The position numbers were made by a program, and so were the translations under genes. A DNA stretch of 22,930 nt from JAFDVL01 sp043736395 (GTDB lineage Bacteria; Acidobacteriota; Blastocatellia; RBC074), in contig JAYTCQ010000140.1 in assembly GCA_043736395.1 (NCBI GenBank), forward strand, positions 1 to 22,930, read 5' to 3'. The notes beneath the pieces are model-generated. The model worked only from the letters and a program-made list of their open reading frames with translations. It did no database searches and was not told where the DNA came from. Of the stretch, positions 21,470-22,930 are shown in pieces; the stretch's first letter is position 1, and each line of letters starts with the position of its first letter.

Positions 21470-22930
21470 TTACCAATTGCTAAGGTTAATATTGAGGTTA
21501 TCAACTACGGCACCGCTACTATAAAACTCTACATTGTAATTTACGCCTGTGGGTCGAAAATACTTTTCTTTATTTGAATACGTATAAGCAGCTCCCTGTT
21601 CACAATCTGGCTCGTTGTAATTCAAGGTGACTTGAATCTTTGCCGTCCAATTCTGATGAGCAGTAAGTTTTTGTCTAATAGTAGTCTCAATATCTTTGTA
21701 TTCATTTTTGTTGATAGATGCATTTTGACTAAATAGGTTAAGAGCTGACCCTACCCCTCCTAATGCATTAGCGATTATATGTCCACGTTCGTCTCTAAAT
21801 GGATATGGGATGCCTTTTCTAAATGCCCCAAAATAAGGGTCTTGATAAGCACTTTGTCCACTGGGTAAAGAAGAATATACAACCCAAGCCGTAGTTACAT
21901 CTTTGGTTACTCCACCTGACCAAGTACTAAAATAAAAATTATCACCTGATTGAACATATTCAACGCACTGAAAAGTTGCTTTATCTCTATCCTGATATAA
22001 AACGAATCCATATCCCAGTGGGGGAGGTGGAGGAATTATGATAGGAGTAAAGCCTATTCCCCCTCCACCATCGGCTCCACCACCTCCACCACCTCCTCCT
22101 CCAGTGCCGCCACCACCTCCTCCTCCGTGACCGCCAGTACCACAACCAAAAGGATCATAAATACTGCCATCCGGCTTGTTAAAAGTCATACAATCACCAC
22201 TCGCATCAGTCGGACTCTGCGCATTATTTCCAGTCGGGTCACGAAAGTTAACCGGGTCTCCATCCGTATAAGTATACCGATTCAAGGTCTTCGGGCTTTG
22301 CTTATTCGCCGCTGCCAATCCCGCCGGGTCAGGCGCCATGAATCTACCCCATTCACTGCCATACATTCGCGCCTGCGCATAATCCAGTCCCGATCCGGCA
22401 TCCCGTTCGTAACCTGTAAATTTTTTCGTATTGAGGTTGGGAGTTGCACTCCATTCATACAACAACTTGCCATACGGATCGAATTCAGCACGGTACTTCA
22501 GATTCCCGCTGGTATCTGTCATCCTTCTTCCGCTCTTCAAATGATCTTCATGCAGCCAGTAGAAATTTCCATCAGGATTGCGTTGGGCGAGAACGCCGCC
22601 GCCGCTCATGACATAGGCTCTTTGGACACTGGTGCTGTTAACTTCCATGACAGCCCGACCAATCACCGACGAATAGACGTAGGACGTGCTCGCCCCGCCT
22701 TCGGTCTTCTTGACGCGCTTCCCATTCCCGTCAAAGCCGTAGCTGCCGGAGGTGCCGCCATTGACACTCTTCAACCGATTCGCGCCGTCCCATTGATACG
22801 TCGTCGCTCCCGCTGCCGTCATATTTCCGGAATTGTCATAGGTGAAATTAATCGTGGCACTCCCGTTATTAAAGCTGCTCGAGCGGTTGTTGACGGGCGT
22901 ATCGCTCGTGCCGATTTTCGGGAAGGTCAT
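21470..22930 (-). CDS. Rhs-repeat protein C-terminal part with DNA/RNA non-specific nuclease toxin tip (partial)
   Basis: The 3' 486 codons of an Rhs gene whose 5' part lies beyond the window; the ATG at the edge is probably internal. Residues here: YD repeats (e.g. YDNSGNMTAAGATTYQWDG), then the Rhs-associated core ~125-233 (LHEDHLKSGRRMTD, YRAEFDPYGKL, FTGYERDAGSGLDYAQARMY, GRFMAPDP, LNRYTYTDGDPVNFRDPTG). A Gly-rich linker (~264-291) and a Pro run follow. The tip (~300-486) contains RDERGHIIANALGG (H384) and ALNLFSQNASINKNEYKDIE (N398, N403, E415). This matches the DRGH/N/E pattern of DNA/RNA non-specific, His-Me finger endonucleases common as polymorphic toxins. It would be delivered to or released in competitor cells to degrade nucleic acid. 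The WG-repeat gene starts 6 bp after its stop. Confidence 0.9.
   Translation of the reverse strand: MTFPKIGTSDTPVNNRSSSFNNGSATINFTYDNSGNMTAAGATTYQWDGANRLKSVNGGTSGSYGFDGNGKRVKKTEGGASTSYVYSSVIGRAVMEVNSTSVQRAYVMSGGGVLAQRNPDGNFYWLHEDHLKSGRRMTDTSGNLKYRAEFDPYGKLLYEWSATPNLNTKKFTGYERDAGSGLDYAQARMYGSEWGRFMAPDPAGLAAANKQSPKTLNRYTYTDGDPVNFRDPTGNNAQSPTDASGDCMTFNKPDGSIYDPFGCGTGGHGGGGGGGTGGGGGGGGGADGGGGIGFTPIIIPPPPPLGYGFVLYQDRDKATFQCVEYVQSGDNFYFSTWSGGVTKDVTTAWVVYSSLPSGQSAYQDPYFGAFRKGIPYPFRDERGHIIANALGGVGSALNLFSQNASINKNEYKDIETTIRQKLTAHQNWTAKIQVTLNYNEPDCEQGAAYTYSNKEKYFRPTGVNYNVEFYSSGAVVDNLNINLSNW

Noticed and set aside
22020..22141. CCACCTCC-rich repeat tract as a structural DNA element
   Set aside because: It is explained by Gly and Pro codons of the linker between the Rhs core and the toxin tip.

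Overview
This window looks like a chromosomal accessory region of a soil or sediment bacterium, most likely an acidobacterium of the Blastocatellia type. That placement is an inference from gene content, not from a marker gene. The supporting traits are a periplasmic beta-propeller histidine kinase with its LuxR-type regulator, a secreted ceramidase ending in a PxKF domain, a PEP-CTERM protein (implying an exosortase elsewhere), a lone XerD-like integrase of a widespread family, and an Rhs protein. No rRNA, tRNA or CRISPR array was seen.

Layout. (1) 84-6749, minus strand, visibly GC-rich: histidine kinase, overlapping LuxR-type response regulator, then after a 216-bp regulatory-looking spacer a stand-alone receiver protein and a secreted ceramidase-like hydrolase 23 bp apart. 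(2) 6969-7943, minus: a tyrosine recombinase with all catalytic residues. (3) 8209-13400, plus: a tight three-gene operon for exported proteins (PEP-CTERM protein; multi-domain Ig/PKD-like protein; 1,089-residue protein with a zinc phospholipase C-like H-x3-D-x5-H signature), ending at a good intrinsic terminator. (4) 13401-13996: non-coding, with a perfect 10-bp hairpin, a roughly 144-bp inverted-repeat element and a plausible promoter.

(5) 13997-19487, plus, visibly more AT-rich: a defence island. A CD-NTase (SMODS nucleotidyltransferase) overlaps a SLATT two-helix membrane effector, giving a minimal type I CBASS pair. It is followed 97 bp downstream by a large STAND-type sensor: predicted PD-(D/E)xK-like nuclease, NB-ARC-like NTPase and a long TPR array. 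The STAND gene is split by a -1 frame change near 17355. (6) 19488-20386: 0.9 kb without a gene but with a 42-bp perfect palindrome, a 118-bp inverted-repeat element, a hairpin and a diverged 22-bp direct repeat. (7) 20387-22930, minus: the 3' part of an Rhs gene whose tip is a predicted DNA/RNA non-specific (His-Me finger) nuclease toxin, followed 6 bp later by a WG-repeat gene in the usual immunity-gene position.

The first half appears to concern envelope sensing and secreted enzymes. The second half is conflict biology: an anti-phage signalling pair, an NLR-like sensor with a nuclease head, and a polymorphic toxin with a candidate immunity gene. The most notable points are the CBASS-STAND adjacency, the broken STAND reading frame, the toxin/WG pair, and the unexplained palindromic elements flanking the defence genes.
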